Positions 44,253-54,156 are shown, numbered from the stretch's first letter. The stretch is DNA of 64,000 bases from Rhizobium sophorae (GCF_013087515.1 NZ_JABFCN010000030.1:281944-345943); one strand, 5' to 3'. Translations and numbers: made by a program. Notes: generated by a model from the letters alone, not told the origin.

Positions 44253-45425
44253 TTACTTGACCGCGGCCAGGCCCGGATCGCCCTGCTTCTCGAAGGTCTG
44301 GACCTCCTTGTTGATGTAGGTCCCGTCATCGGCTTTGGTGACTTCGCGCAGATAGATGTTCTGCGTGATGTGACGGCTTTCCGAATCGATCGAAACGGGG
44401 CCGCGCGGGCTCGTCCAGGCAAGGCCCTTGACCGCATCGACGGCCTTTTCAGCGTCCTGTTTGCCCCCCGTCGCCTCGATCATCTTGTAGATGACATACA
44501 TGCCGTCATAGGCGCTGACTGAGGGGAAGGAGAGTTCGGCCTTGTTGCCGATCGCCTTGGTGGCCGCCTCGACGAAAGCCTTGTTCTCCGGAGAATCGTG
44601 CGACACGGCGTAGTGGAAGGTCGTCTGGATGCCGAGTGCCGCATCGCCGAGCGCCGGCAGATCGGATTCCTGGGTCAGGTCACCCGGCGCGAAGAACTTG
44701 ATGCCGGCCGCCTTCAGGCCATTGTCGTTGTAAGCCTTGACGAAGCCGAGCGTCGTCGGACCTGACGGCAGGAAGGCAAACACGCCCTCAGCGCCGGAAT
44801 CCTTGATGCGCTGCATGATCGGGCTGAAATCGTTGGTCGCAAGCGGCATGCGGATCGCCTCGACCACCTGGCCGCCGGCCTTTTCGAAGCCGGCCTTGAA
44901 AGCGTTCTCGGCGTCGATGCCGGGGCCGTAATCACTGACGACGGAAATCACCTTCTTGACGCCGGCGTCGAAGGCGACCTTGGCGATCGGTGTCGAGGTC
45001 TGCCAGGTGGTGAACGAGGTGCGAACGACGAGCGGGCTCTTGGTCACGATCGCCGAGGTGGCGGCGTTCATGATGACCATCGGCACGTTGCCCTGCTTCA
45101 GGATCGGCGTTACTGCCATGGCATCGGGGGTGAAGTAGAAGCCGGCCAGATATTGGACCTTCTCCTTGACGATCAGTTCCTGCGCCAGCGCCTTGGATTG
45201 GGCGGGATCGGCTTGCGGCACGTCGCGATAGACGATCTCGACCGTATCGTTGCCGATCTTGTTGCCGTTGACCGCCATATAGGCGTCGATGCCGGCCTTG
45301 AAGTTCTTGCCTTGGAGCGCGAACGGGCCGGAGAACGGTCCGATAACCCCGACTTTGATGGTGTCGGCATAGGCGCTCGTGCCCATGACGACTGCCGCAA
45401 TGGCGGCCAGAAATAGTTTATTCAT
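44253..45425 (-). CDS. ABC transporter substrate-binding protein LivK-like
   Basis: A 390-residue periplasmic receptor. Signal peptide MNKLFLAAIAAVVMGTSAYA and the type I fold typical of branched-chain amino acid receptors (IKVGVIGPFSGPFALQGKNF). Members of this subclass also bind aromatic acids. The neighbour pobA, on the same strand 210 bp upstream, makes an aromatic ligand such as 4-hydroxybenzoate plausible, but this is inference. A GGGAGAG site precedes ATG 45425. Confidence 0.9.
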   Translation of the reverse strand: MNKLFLAAIAAVVMGTSAYADTIKVGVIGPFSGPFALQGKNFKAGIDAYMAVNGNKIGNDTVEIVYRDVPQADPAQSKALAQELIVKEKVQYLAGFYFTPDAMAVTPILKQGNVPMVIMNAATSAIVTKSPLVVRTSFTTWQTSTPIAKVAFDAGVKKVISVVSDYGPGIDAENAFKAGFEKAGGQVVEAIRMPLATNDFSPIMQRIKDSGAEGVFAFLPSGPTTLGFVKAYNDNGLKAAGIKFFAPGDLTQESDLPALGDAALGIQTTFHYAVSHDSPENKAFVEAATKAIGNKAELSFPSVSAYDGMYVIYKMIEATGGKQDAEKAVDAVKGLAWTSPRGPVSIDSESRHITQNIYLREVTKADDGTYINKEVQTFEKQGDPGLAAVK

Positions 45426-45634
45426 TCTCTCTCTCCCTTTTTGGCGCACTCCAGCGCCGTATTCGCTAGCCGCTAGAAATTTAGCGCTAACCTGTCATGC
45501 GAAATGGTGATGTAAAATGAAATAAATACCGTAATCCATAACTGTACAATTATGATTGTGTGCCGAGGAGCGGAACTATCGGCCGCCGGTTCTACGGCCG
45601 AATTCTGGTCCATGGCCCACCTCAGACACTCCTG
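45426..45634 (-). promoter_or_regulatory. Promoter region of the liv operon, with TTAGCGCTAA palindrome
   Basis: A 209-bp gap between pobA and livK. A perfect palindrome TTAGCGCTAA lies at 45481-45490, with GCTAGC and CGCTAG close by (45462-45476). These could form an operator. The AT-rich stretch 45505-45555 likely includes the core promoter. Confidence 0.45.
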
Positions 45635-46807
45635 TCAGAATGGCAGTCCCACATAGTTCTCCGCAAGCGCCGTCGAGGCGGCGCGGGAATGGGTGAGATA
45701 GTCGAGCTCCGCCTCCTGGATCTTCTGGTCAAAATCCCCGGTATCTGGAAAACGATGCATCATCGTCGTCATCCACCAGGAAAACCGCACGGCTTTCCAC
45801 ACGCGTGCGAGCGCCTTCTGCGAATAGGCGTCGACGCCACTATTCGAGCCTTCGCGGTAATGCTCGATCAGCCCGGAGAAAAGGTAGTGGACGTCGCTGG
45901 CGGCAAGGTTCAATCCCTTGGCGCCGGTCGGCGGGACGATATGGGCGGCGTCGCCGACCAGGAAAAGCCGGCCGAAACGCATCGGTTCAGCGACGAAGGA
46001 GCGCAGCGGCGCGATCGATTTTTCGAAGGATGGCGCGGTCGCCAATGCTTCGGCATGATGCGTCGGCAGACGCCGTCTCAACTCGTCCCAGAAGCGACCG
46101 TCGCTCCAGTCCTCGATCTTCTCGTCGAGCGCACATTGGATGTAGTAGCGGCTGCGGGTGGCCGAGCGCATCGAACAGAGCGCAAAGCCCCTTGGATGGT
46201 TGGCGTAGATCAGCTCATGGCTGACAGGCGCCACGTCGGCAAGCACTCCCAGCCAGCCGAAGGGATAGACCTTCTCGAAACTCCTGATCGCCCGTTCCGG
46301 GACGGCCTTGCGGCTGGCGCCGTGAAACCCGTCGCAGCCGGCGATGAAATCGCAATCGATGCGCTTGGCAACACCGTCTTTCACATAGGTGACGAAGGGA
46401 GAATGGCCTTCGAAATCATGCGGCGCGACATCGACGGCATCGTAAATCGACAGGGAGCCGCTTTCTTCGCGCCGCTCCATGAGGTCACGGGTCACTTCGG
46501 TCTGTCCATAAACCGTCACGCGCCTGCCGCCGGTCAAGTCGTGGAGGTCGATGCGATGGTCGCGTCCGTCGAAGGCCAAAGAGAAACCGTCATGCGGCAG
46601 GCCTTCGACGTGCAGCCGCGTCCCGGCTTTTGCCTGATCCAGCAGCCCGACGGTGCCTTCCTCCAGAACGCCAGCGCGAACCCGGCCGAGAATGTAATTC
46701 TTGTTCACACGATCGAGAATGACATTGTCGATACCGGCTTCGGTCAGGAGCTGGCCGAGCAGCAGGCCGGATGGTCCCGAACCAATGATGGCGACCTGCG
46801 TTCGCAA
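45635..46807 (-). CDS. pobA: 4-hydroxybenzoate 3-monooxygenase PobA
   Basis: A 390-residue FAD monooxygenase that makes protocatechuate from 4-hydroxybenzoate with NAD(P)H and O2. The dinucleotide motif GSGPSG lies at residues 9-14 and the FAD-ribityl motif GDAAHIVPPTGAKGLNLA near 285. The start is TTG at 46807 with GGGAGGA upstream, giving the standard length; an ATG at 46876 would add 23 residues that do not match. Divergent from its regulator. Confidence 0.96.
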   Translation of the reverse strand: MRTQVAIIGSGPSGLLLGQLLTEAGIDNVILDRVNKNYILGRVRAGVLEEGTVGLLDQAKAGTRLHVEGLPHDGFSLAFDGRDHRIDLHDLTGGRRVTVYGQTEVTRDLMERREESGSLSIYDAVDVAPHDFEGHSPFVTYVKDGVAKRIDCDFIAGCDGFHGASRKAVPERAIRSFEKVYPFGWLGVLADVAPVSHELIYANHPRGFALCSMRSATRSRYYIQCALDEKIEDWSDGRFWDELRRRLPTHHAEALATAPSFEKSIAPLRSFVAEPMRFGRLFLVGDAAHIVPPTGAKGLNLAASDVHYLFSGLIEHYREGSNSGVDAYSQKALARVWKAVRFSWWMTTMMHRFPDTGDFDQKIQEAELDYLTHSRAASTALAENYVGLPF

Positions 46808-46924
46808 CTGCTTCCTCCCTGCATTTTTGCGTTTTGCCAGATTCTGCCGTGTCGTCCCTGCCGCAGCAATGGACATTCCGGCCGAAAAATTGCACTAATT
46901 GAACATTGGTACGGGAGGAGCCTT
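46808..46924. promoter_or_regulatory. Divergent pobA-pobR promoter region
   Basis: A 117-bp gap between two divergent genes. AraC-type activators normally bind here. TTGC-containing half-sites (TTTTTGC, AAATTGCAC) are seen, but no clear repeat. Confidence 0.5.
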
Positions 46925-47815
46925 ATGAGCAGACATATCCCTACCTACGAACTCTACGGTGAGAATACCGGGCGAAAGCCCGATTTTTGGTTGCATTGCG
47001 AAACAATTCGCTCCCGTAGCAGCTTGCATCAATGGGAGATTCGCCTGCACCGTCACGAGAGTTTCTTTCAGATATTGTACATCGAAGGCGGTTCGGGCGA
47101 TGCGATCTTCGGCGAAAAAAGCCACGCCATCCGTCCGCCGGCCATCATCACTGTGCCGCCCGGTCTCAATCACGGCTTTCGTTTTTCACGCGATATCGAT
47201 GGCTTGGTGATCACCCTATTGAGATCCCATCTCAGCCATCCGCCCGGCGACCGAAGCCACCTCGGCGAATGGTTTGCTACGCCGCATCTGACGCCGCTCG
47301 ATCCCGATCATGCCGAGGCAGCCTATGTCATGCAGACGTTGAAGCGGCTGGGCGACGAATTCGAAAACCGCCGCAGCGGCCGCAACGAGGCCTTGGCCGC
47401 CTATGTCGCCCTGGCGCTGCGGCTGACGGCGAGGATTTCCGATGAAGGGAATACGCATGAACTTCCGGCAAACGAGAACGAGCGGCGGATGGAAATGCTG
47501 AGCGAGCTCATCCAGCAACATTTCCGATCACACAAGCCCGCGTCCTTCTACGCCAGGGAGCTTGGGGTTTCGCCGACGCATCTCACCCGCATCGTCCGGT
47601 CGATGACCGGCAACACTCCCCACGAACTGATCGCCGGCAAACTCGTCGAAGAGGCGAAACGCCAGCTGATTTTTACGCTGGGCAGCGTGCAGGAGATTGG
47701 GTTTCGGCTCGGCTTTGCCGATCCCGCCTATTTCTCGCGCTTCTTTTTTAAATATACGGGAGAAACACCGCGGGTCTGGCGCATGAAGGAAAAAGTCCGG
47801 CTCGAACGTGCATAG
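46925..47815 (+). CDS. pobR: AraC-family regulator of pobA, PobR
   Basis: A 296-residue regulator. An N-terminal cupin sensing domain (LHRHESFFQILYIEGGSG, IITVPPGLNHGF) and a C-terminal pair of helix-turn-helices (ARELGVSPTHLTRIVRS, IGFRLGFADPAYFSRFFFKYTGETPRVWR). Adjacent and divergent to pobA, as in Agrobacterium, where PobR activates pobA with 4-hydroxybenzoate. GGGAGGAG precedes ATG 46925. Confidence 0.9.
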   Translation: MSRHIPTYELYGENTGRKPDFWLHCETIRSRSSLHQWEIRLHRHESFFQILYIEGGSGDAIFGEKSHAIRPPAIITVPPGLNHGFRFSRDIDGLVITLLRSHLSHPPGDRSHLGEWFATPHLTPLDPDHAEAAYVMQTLKRLGDEFENRRSGRNEALAAYVALALRLTARISDEGNTHELPANENERRMEMLSELIQQHFRSHKPASFYARELGVSPTHLTRIVRSMTGNTPHELIAGKLVEEAKRQLIFTLGSVQEIGFRLGFADPAYFSRFFFKYTGETPRVWRMKEKVRLERA

Positions 47816-47884
47816 GGTTCCGGCATTCCGGGTGCTACGCGTTCGCGGGCAGGCATCCGCGAGGGACGCCCGGTGGGGATCGCC

Positions 47885-48070
47885 TTACCAGGCTTCGACG
47901 CCGTCTTCCGTGTTACGGGCGCGTTCGCCGGCGCGGGTCTCGTATGCGTCTCGTTGCTCAGCTGAATTGACGGCATCGTCTGAGCCATCGTGCTGGGCTT
48001 CGGGCGTCATGTAGAGGGCGAGCGCCTTTTCCAGCCGGGCGGCGGTAAGCGTGGCAGCGAAACTTTTCAT
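47885..48070 (-). CDS. Small hypothetical protein
   Basis: A 61-residue acidic protein. The N-terminal helix MKSFAATLTAARLEKALALY is followed by a polar tail rich in Asp, Glu and Ala. GAGGAAA lies upstream. It lies 172 bp downstream of xfp. No family recognised. Confidence 0.55.
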   Translation of the reverse strand: MKSFAATLTAARLEKALALYMTPEAQHDGSDDAVNSAEQRDAYETRAGERARNTEDGVEAW

Positions 48071-48242
48071 GTCGTTTCCTCGGTCGACGGCCTTGAAGCT
48101 TGCCCGAGACACATAGCCTACGATGCGGTCTTCCAGGAACAGTGCGCCGATGGTTTTCACCAACTTTAGACTTTGCTTGACGATCGCTTCTGCCGGATGA
48201 TCTCCGCCGACCAGTTCCGTGCGATTCCGTTTGGTTTTCGCT

Positions 48243-50627
48243 TCACGCCGCTGGCCACGTCCAGTCTCGCACCTCCGGCATATCCTCGCCATATTCACGG
48301 ACATAGTCGTGATGCTCGGCAAGCTTGCCGCGGAAGGCGGCGAGCGCTTCGCCTGCTTTTTCCTTCAGGCCCGGCACACGCTCGATCGCTTCGATGGCGA
48401 GGTGGAAGCGGTCGAGTTCGTTGAGGACGGTCATGTCGAAGGGTGTGGTCGTCGTGCCTTCCTCGATGAAGCCGCGGACGTGGAAGTTGCGGTGGTTGGT
48501 GCGTTTATAGGTCAGGCGGTGGATGAGATAGGGATAGCCGTGATAGGCGAAAATGACAGGCTTATCGGCTGTGAAGATCGCATCGAATGCCTCGTCGGTC
48601 AGGCCGTGCGGATGCTGATCCCTGGATTGCAGTGCCAGGAGATCGACGACGTTGACGGTGCGGATCTTCAGTTCGGGAATGGCACGGCGCAGCAGGTCGA
48701 CGGCGGCGAGCGTCTCCATGGTCGGCACGTCGCCGGCGCAGGCCATGACGAGATCGGGCAGGATCGTGTCGTCCTCGTTGCTCGCCCAGTGCCAGATGCC
48801 GATGCCGGCCTCGCAATGTTTCACCGCCTCGTCCATCGACAGCCATTGCGGCTCCGGCTGCTTGCCGGCGACGATGACATTGATGCGGTCGTAGGTGCGC
48901 AGGCAATGGTCGCCGACCCAGAGCAGGGTGTTGGCATCCGGCGGCAGGTAGATGCGGACGATATCGGCCTTCTTATTGGCGACGAGGTCGACGAAACCGG
49001 GATCCTGGTGGCTGAAGCCATTGTGGTCCTGACGCCAGACGTGGGAGGTCAGCAGGTAATTCAACGACGAGATCGGCTTTCTCCACTCGAGTTCCCGCGT
49101 CACCTTCAGCCACTTGGCGTGCTGGTTGAACATGGAATCGATGATGTGGATGAAGGCCTCGTAGCAGGAGAACAGGCCGTGCCGGCCAGTCAGCAGGTAG
49201 CCTTCCAGCCAGCCCTGGCAGAGATGTTCGCTCAGCACCTCCATGACACGGCCATCCCGGGACAAGTGGACGTCGTAGGGTTCGATACCCTCCATCCAGA
49301 CACGGTCGGTGACTTCGAAGACGCTGCCGAGGCGGTTCGATTCCGTCTCGTCGGGGCCGAAGATACGGAAGTTGGCGGCATCGGCGTTGCGCTTCATCGT
49401 GTCGCGCAGGTAATGGCCGAGGATTTCCGTCGATTGCACCATGGCGCTGCCGCGCTTGCCGATATCGAACGCATAGTCGCGGATATCGGGAACATCGAGC
49501 TCCTTGCGCAGCAAGCCGCCATTGGCATGCGGATTGGCGCCCATGCGGCGCTCGCCGACAGGGGCTAGCGCCCGCAGCTCGGGTTTCAGCCGGCCGTCGC
49601 TGCCGAACAGGTCCTCCGGATCATAGCCGTGCATCCAGTCCTCGAGGATCTTGCGATGCCCTTCGTTCTCGCGGCAATTGGAGACCGGCACCTGATGGGC
49701 GCGCCAGAAGCCTTCGACCTTCTTGCCGTCAACTTCCTTCGGTCCTGTCCAGCCCTTCGGGCTGCGCAGCACGATCATCGGCCAGCGCGGGCAGATACCG
49801 GGCGCCTTGCCATTGCGGGCTTCCTCCTGGATTTCGCGAATGCGGTCGAAGACCCTGTCGAAGGTTGCGGCCATCTGCTGGTGCATGTCGCGCGGCTCGT
49901 GACCCTCGACGAAGAAGGGCTCGTAGCCGTAGCCTTCAAAGAGGCTCTGCAAATCCTCGTGACTGGCGCGGCCAAGAATGGTCGGATTGGCGATCTTGTA
50001 GCCGTTCAGATGCAGGATCGGCAGCACGGCACCGTCGCGGGCGGGATTGAGGAATTTGTTGGAATGCCAGCTCGCAGCCAGTGGCCCGGTTTCGGCTTCG
50101 CCGTCGCCGATGACGCAGGCGACGATCAGATCGGGATTGTCGAAGGCGGCGCCATAGGCATGGACGAGGGCGTAACCGAGTTCGCCGCCCTCGTGGATCG
50201 AGCCCGGCGTTTCGGGTGCCGCATGGCTCGGAATGCCGCCGGGGAAAGAGAATTGCCGAAAGAGCTTGCGCATGCCTTCGGCATCCTCGGAGATGTCGGG
50301 ATAGATCTCGCTGTAGATGCCTTCGAGATAGGTGTTGGCTACCATGCCCGGCCCGCCATGGCCGGGACCGCACATATAGATGATATCGAGGTCGCGAGCG
50401 CGGATGAGACGGTTCAGATGCGCATAGATGAAGTTGAGGCCGGGTGTCGTGCCCCAATGGCCGAGCAGGCGGGGCTTGATGTGCTCTGGTTTCAGCGGCT
50501 CGCGCAGCAGCGGATTGGCCAGCAGATAGATCTGGCCGATGGAGAGATAATTGGCGGCGCGCCAATAGCGGTCGATCAGGGTGAGTTCGGCATCGCTAAG
50601 GGCGGCGGTCGAGACATGCTTTTCCAT
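48243..50627 (-). CDS. xfp: Phosphoketolase (xylulose-5-P / fructose-6-P)
   Basis: A 794-residue thiamine-diphosphate enzyme. Recognisable blocks are GHWGTTPGLNF, GPGHGGPGMVANTYLEG, GDGEAETGPLA and the C-terminal HGYPYLIHRLTYKRTNHRNFHVRGF. It splits xylulose-5-phosphate (or fructose-6-phosphate) with phosphate into acetyl-phosphate and glyceraldehyde-3-phosphate (or erythrose-4-phosphate). The ATG at 50627 is chosen; an upstream ATG at 50684 is not conserved. It follows ackA by 71 bases, so acetyl-phosphate can be turned to acetate and ATP. Confidence 0.96.
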   Translation of the reverse strand: MEKHVSTAALSDAELTLIDRYWRAANYLSIGQIYLLANPLLREPLKPEHIKPRLLGHWGTTPGLNFIYAHLNRLIRARDLDIIYMCGPGHGGPGMVANTYLEGIYSEIYPDISEDAEGMRKLFRQFSFPGGIPSHAAPETPGSIHEGGELGYALVHAYGAAFDNPDLIVACVIGDGEAETGPLAASWHSNKFLNPARDGAVLPILHLNGYKIANPTILGRASHEDLQSLFEGYGYEPFFVEGHEPRDMHQQMAATFDRVFDRIREIQEEARNGKAPGICPRWPMIVLRSPKGWTGPKEVDGKKVEGFWRAHQVPVSNCRENEGHRKILEDWMHGYDPEDLFGSDGRLKPELRALAPVGERRMGANPHANGGLLRKELDVPDIRDYAFDIGKRGSAMVQSTEILGHYLRDTMKRNADAANFRIFGPDETESNRLGSVFEVTDRVWMEGIEPYDVHLSRDGRVMEVLSEHLCQGWLEGYLLTGRHGLFSCYEAFIHIIDSMFNQHAKWLKVTRELEWRKPISSLNYLLTSHVWRQDHNGFSHQDPGFVDLVANKKADIVRIYLPPDANTLLWVGDHCLRTYDRINVIVAGKQPEPQWLSMDEAVKHCEAGIGIWHWASNEDDTILPDLVMACAGDVPTMETLAAVDLLRRAIPELKIRTVNVVDLLALQSRDQHPHGLTDEAFDAIFTADKPVIFAYHGYPYLIHRLTYKRTNHRNFHVRGFIEEGTTTTPFDMTVLNELDRFHLAIEAIERVPGLKEKAGEALAAFRGKLAEHHDYVREYGEDMPEVRDWTWPAA

Positions 50628-50698
50628 GGGTTTCTCCCGTTCGAAGACGTCTTCAACGTCAATTCTACCGGCCGATGCCGGCAAGCTGTTGATCTGGA

Positions 50699-51877
50699 TC
50701 AGTGGTCGCGAAGAATGGACAGCGCCTCCTCGGCGATGATCTGCTCCTCATCGGTGGCGATGACATGGGCGGCGATGCGGCTTTCCCGTGTGCTGATAGT
50801 GAAATCATTGGCGGCATTGGCCTTTTCGTCGATCGAGAGGCCAAGCCAGGACAGCCGCTTGGCGACGCTAGCGCGGATCTCCGGCTGATGTTCGCCGATG
50901 CCGGCGGTGAAGACGATGGCGTCAAGGCCACCAAGCGTCGCCGCCATGCGACCGATTTCGCCGGCAATGCGCAGCGTGAAGAGGTCGATCGCCTGGCGCG
51001 CCTGCGGCCGGCCGTCCTTCAACAGCTCGCGCGTATCGGCGCTGATGCCGGAGACACCGAGCAGGCCGGAGCGGTGATAGAGCAGGTCTTCGATCTCCTC
51101 GAAGGACTGTTTCCTCTGACCGGCCAGATGCAGAATGACGCCGGGATCGAGCCAGCCCGGGCGCGTCGCCATCGGGATGCCGTCGAGCGTCGAAAAGCCC
51201 ATGCTGCAATCGCGGCTGACGCCGTCATCCAGCGCACAGAGGCTGGCGCCGCTGCCGAGATGGGCGACAACCACCTTTGTCGCACGCGGCGCCTTGCGGC
51301 GAAGCTCTCCGGCGATGAATTTATAGGAGAGGCCGTGGAAGCCGTAGCGCTTGATGCCCTCGTCATGCAGCGCGCGCGGAATGGCGAAGCGGCGAACGAG
51401 ATCGTCCTGCGTGGCGTGAAAAGCCGTGTCGAAGGAGGCCGTCTGGGCAAGATGCGGTTTCAGATGCCGGAGGGCGCGGATGAAACGCAGCGCCTGCGGC
51501 TGGTGCAGGGGCGCAAGCGGGGTCAGCGCATCGACGATATCGATTGCGGCGGCGTCGAGGCCGATCGCCCTGGTGAAGCGGTCGCCGCCATGGACGACAC
51601 GGTGGCCGGCAGCACGCGTCGCTGTCATGTCGAAGTGATCGGCGAGACGCGCAAAAGTCTCATCGATGACGCCGTGCAGGTCTTCCGTCACCTCGGCCTT
51701 CAACGGCATCTCGACTATCTGCAGCCCTTTCGTCAGGCCGAGCGACAGCGGTTCGGCGCGGAAATCGATCACGCCCTTGCCGATGCGTCGTGCCTCGGCG
51801 CCGTCTATCGCGAAGATGCCGATCTTGACGGTCGAGGAGCCGGTGTTGAAGGTCAGCAGCAGGTCGGTCGATGACAT
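50699..51877 (-). CDS. ackA: Acetate kinase AckA
   Basis: A 392-residue kinase of the acetokinase family. Signatures are LTFNTGSSTVKI near the N-terminus and RYGFHGLSYKFIA near residue 175, with C-terminal AGIGEHQPEIR. It makes ATP from acetyl-phosphate. It is upstream of xfp on the same strand and forms a short acetyl-phosphate pathway with it. Pta is not found here. Confidence 0.95.
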   Translation of the reverse strand: MSSTDLLLTFNTGSSTVKIGIFAIDGAEARRIGKGVIDFRAEPLSLGLTKGLQIVEMPLKAEVTEDLHGVIDETFARLADHFDMTATRAAGHRVVHGGDRFTRAIGLDAAAIDIVDALTPLAPLHQPQALRFIRALRHLKPHLAQTASFDTAFHATQDDLVRRFAIPRALHDEGIKRYGFHGLSYKFIAGELRRKAPRATKVVVAHLGSGASLCALDDGVSRDCSMGFSTLDGIPMATRPGWLDPGVILHLAGQRKQSFEEIEDLLYHRSGLLGVSGISADTRELLKDGRPQARQAIDLFTLRIAGEIGRMAATLGGLDAIVFTAGIGEHQPEIRASVAKRLSWLGLSIDEKANAANDFTISTRESRIAAHVIATDEEQIIAEEALSILRDH

Positions 51878-52134
51878 GTCTTCAGAGACTCCGCGCAGTC
51901 GTCACGATGGCCGAACTTAGCGCCGAAACTCCAGCTGGAAAGGCATCATTCGGCGGCCAGCTTCGTTTGGCCGATCGCCACGCCTGCCGGCCTCGACCAC
52001 GCACGGGCATTGGCGGGACAATGACGGCAGGAGCTCCGGCCTGCAATGGCCGACCCCGTGCGCAACATGCTCACGGTGCGTGGCGGCTGACCGGGACGCA
52101 AAGGCTTCGGGCAGTTTTGCTGAATAAGCTACGG

Positions 52135-53706
52135 TCAGGCCGTTGACGCCAGATTGGCGTTGCGATCGCGGATGAAGATGCTCGCCTCGGCGGCGGGCAT
52201 CGCCTTGCCGAAAAGATAGCCTTGGCCGATGTCGCAGCCGAGCTGCAGCAGGAAGGCAAGCTGGCCATGCTCCTCGATGCCTTCGGCCGTCGTCTTGATA
52301 TTGAGGCTTCTGCCGAGGCCGAGCATGGCGCGGACGATTTTTTCCTGACGTTCGTCGTCGCGATAGGTGGCGATGAAGCTTTTGTCGATCTTCATCTTGT
52401 CGAAGCGGTAGCGGGCGAGCTGGGCGAGGCTCGAATAGCCTGTGCCGAAATCATCGAGCGCGATCTGGATGCCGGCAGCGTGCAGCTCGTCGAGAATGAG
52501 CGCGGCGATGGCGGGATCCTGGATCAGCGCGTTTTCGGTGATCTCCACTTCCAGGCGTTGCGGCGGTAGCCGGCTTGCCGAAAGAACCTTGAGAATGCGC
52601 GACGTCAACAATTTGTCTTCCATCTGCACCGGCGAGACGTTGAAGGACAACATCACATGCTCCGGCCAAGCGAGGGCGTCAGAGCAGGCCTGGGCAAGAA
52701 GATCCTCGAACAATGCGGTGATCATGCCGTTTTCCTCGGCGATGCCGATGAAGACTGGCGGCGGGATGTTGGCGCCGTCGTCGCCGATCCAGCGCGCTAA
52801 GGCCTCGAAGCCACAGAGCTGGCCGGTCTTCAGATCGATCAGCGGCTGATAGAAGGGTTTGATCGCCTTGTTGGAGATTGCGGCGCGGAGCCTGGTTTCC
52901 AGGGAGGCGCGTTCCGTTACCTTGTTCTGCATCGAGGCTTCGAAAACGAAATAGTGGTTGGGTCCACGTGATTTCGCCTCGTACATGGCGAGGTCGGCCC
53001 GGTGGGCGGCATCTTCCAGCGGCTCGGCTCCCTCGACCCAGCGGTCATAGCCGACGCTGGCGCCGACTTCGACGGCAAAGCCATCGATATGGATCGGTCG
53101 GGTGACGGCCTGGATCAGCAGCTTGGCAAAACGCTCCTCGCGCTGCGCCGTCAGGGCGAAGGCGACGATGATGAATTCGTCGCCGCCGAAGCGATAGACG
53201 CAGTCGGCATTGCCGAGCGCGCAGATGCGTCTGGCAACCTCGATCAACAAGATGTCGCCGCCCTTGTGGCCGACAAGATCATTGACCTTCTTGAAGCCGT
53301 CGAGGTCGACGCAGAAGATGGTGACGTTGCTGTCCCACTCCTCGATCTCGGCCTCTTCGTCCTTGACCGGCCGTGAGAGGATCTTGCGCTCGAAGGCGTA
53401 GCGGTTCGGCAGCTTGGTCAGATGGTCGTGGGTTGCGGTCCAATCGGCCTTTGCCTGGGCGGCGGCGCGCAGTTCCGTTTCCTTGCGCAGGTCGGCGATA
53501 CGCAGCACCGAATAGACGAAGCTCATGGCGCCGGCGATGCCGAGCCCCAGAACGAGCTTGTCGGCCCCGTACTCGCCGAAACCGGTCATGAAGGAGACCA
53601 GGCTGTCGTCGAGCTGCAGCAGCGTGCCGACGAGCCAGAGGGTTACCCCAAATCCGACGATCGACACGCATTGCCTTCCGGCCCTGCTTTGGAAAAACAC
53701 CGGCAT
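52135..53706 (-). CDS. Membrane GGDEF-EAL protein
   Basis: A 523-residue protein. Two N-terminal membrane helices (residues about 10-30 and 45-70), a coiled coil, a GGDEF domain with GGDEF near 174-178 (VYRFGGDEFIIV), and an EAL domain with FEALARW near residue 300 and DDFGTGYSSLAQL. Both catalytic motifs are intact. ATG 53706 is chosen; ATG 53727 adds seven residues and has AAGGTGGGAG upstream, so it remains possible. It has no close partner gene. Confidence 0.92.
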   Translation of the reverse strand: MPVFFQSRAGRQCVSIVGFGVTLWLVGTLLQLDDSLVSFMTGFGEYGADKLVLGLGIAGAMSFVYSVLRIADLRKETELRAAAQAKADWTATHDHLTKLPNRYAFERKILSRPVKDEEAEIEEWDSNVTIFCVDLDGFKKVNDLVGHKGGDILLIEVARRICALGNADCVYRFGGDEFIIVAFALTAQREERFAKLLIQAVTRPIHIDGFAVEVGASVGYDRWVEGAEPLEDAAHRADLAMYEAKSRGPNHYFVFEASMQNKVTERASLETRLRAAISNKAIKPFYQPLIDLKTGQLCGFEALARWIGDDGANIPPPVFIGIAEENGMITALFEDLLAQACSDALAWPEHVMLSFNVSPVQMEDKLLTSRILKVLSASRLPPQRLEVEITENALIQDPAIAALILDELHAAGIQIALDDFGTGYSSLAQLARYRFDKMKIDKSFIATYRDDERQEKIVRAMLGLGRSLNIKTTAEGIEEHGQLAFLLQLGCDIGQGYLFGKAMPAAEASIFIRDRNANLASTA

Positions 53707-53940
53707 TATGCCTTCTCCATCTCCCACCTTCGCGGAGATATCACGAAAGTCTGAAATGTTTGTTGAAACCAGAAGGCGAATTATCGGAGGCGGCAGCCTG
53801 TTGCTGTGCCGCTGAGAGACCTGACGGGGCTTGTGAGGAACCAGGGCGTCGTTGTAGCGCGATCCCGGTTCGGAAGACCAACAGATGCGGGAAAGAACGA
53901 AGGCGAGCGTGCCAGTGCATCGCTCGCCCTTTCTCGTGCT

Positions 53941-54057
53941 TCAGGCGGTGACGATCAGCAGCGGAATGCTGACGATGAGACCGACCAGAACCGTGACTGT
54001 GGCGACACGCATGAAACGCAGGCGTCGCGTGCGCTCGCCACTCCAATCATATGTCAT
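53941..54057 (-). CDS. 38-residue single-helix membrane protein
   Basis: A short frame with a good AAGGAG site eight bases upstream of its ATG. Residues about 1-15 are basic (SGERTRRLRF), then one membrane helix (about 17-38, RVATVTVLVGLIVSIPLLIV). Topology with a positive N-terminus in the cytoplasm fits. Too short for family recognition, but the site and helix favour a real gene. Confidence 0.55.
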   Translation of the reverse strand: MTYDWSGERTRRLRFMRVATVTVLVGLIVSIPLLIVTA

Positions 54058-54156
54058 TCTTCCATCTCCTTGGGACAAGGAAGTAGTCCCCGCAAAGCCG
54101 GGTTCAACAGAGATGACGCGATTTGCTTGTGCAAAGCTGGATAAGATCAGCAGTCT

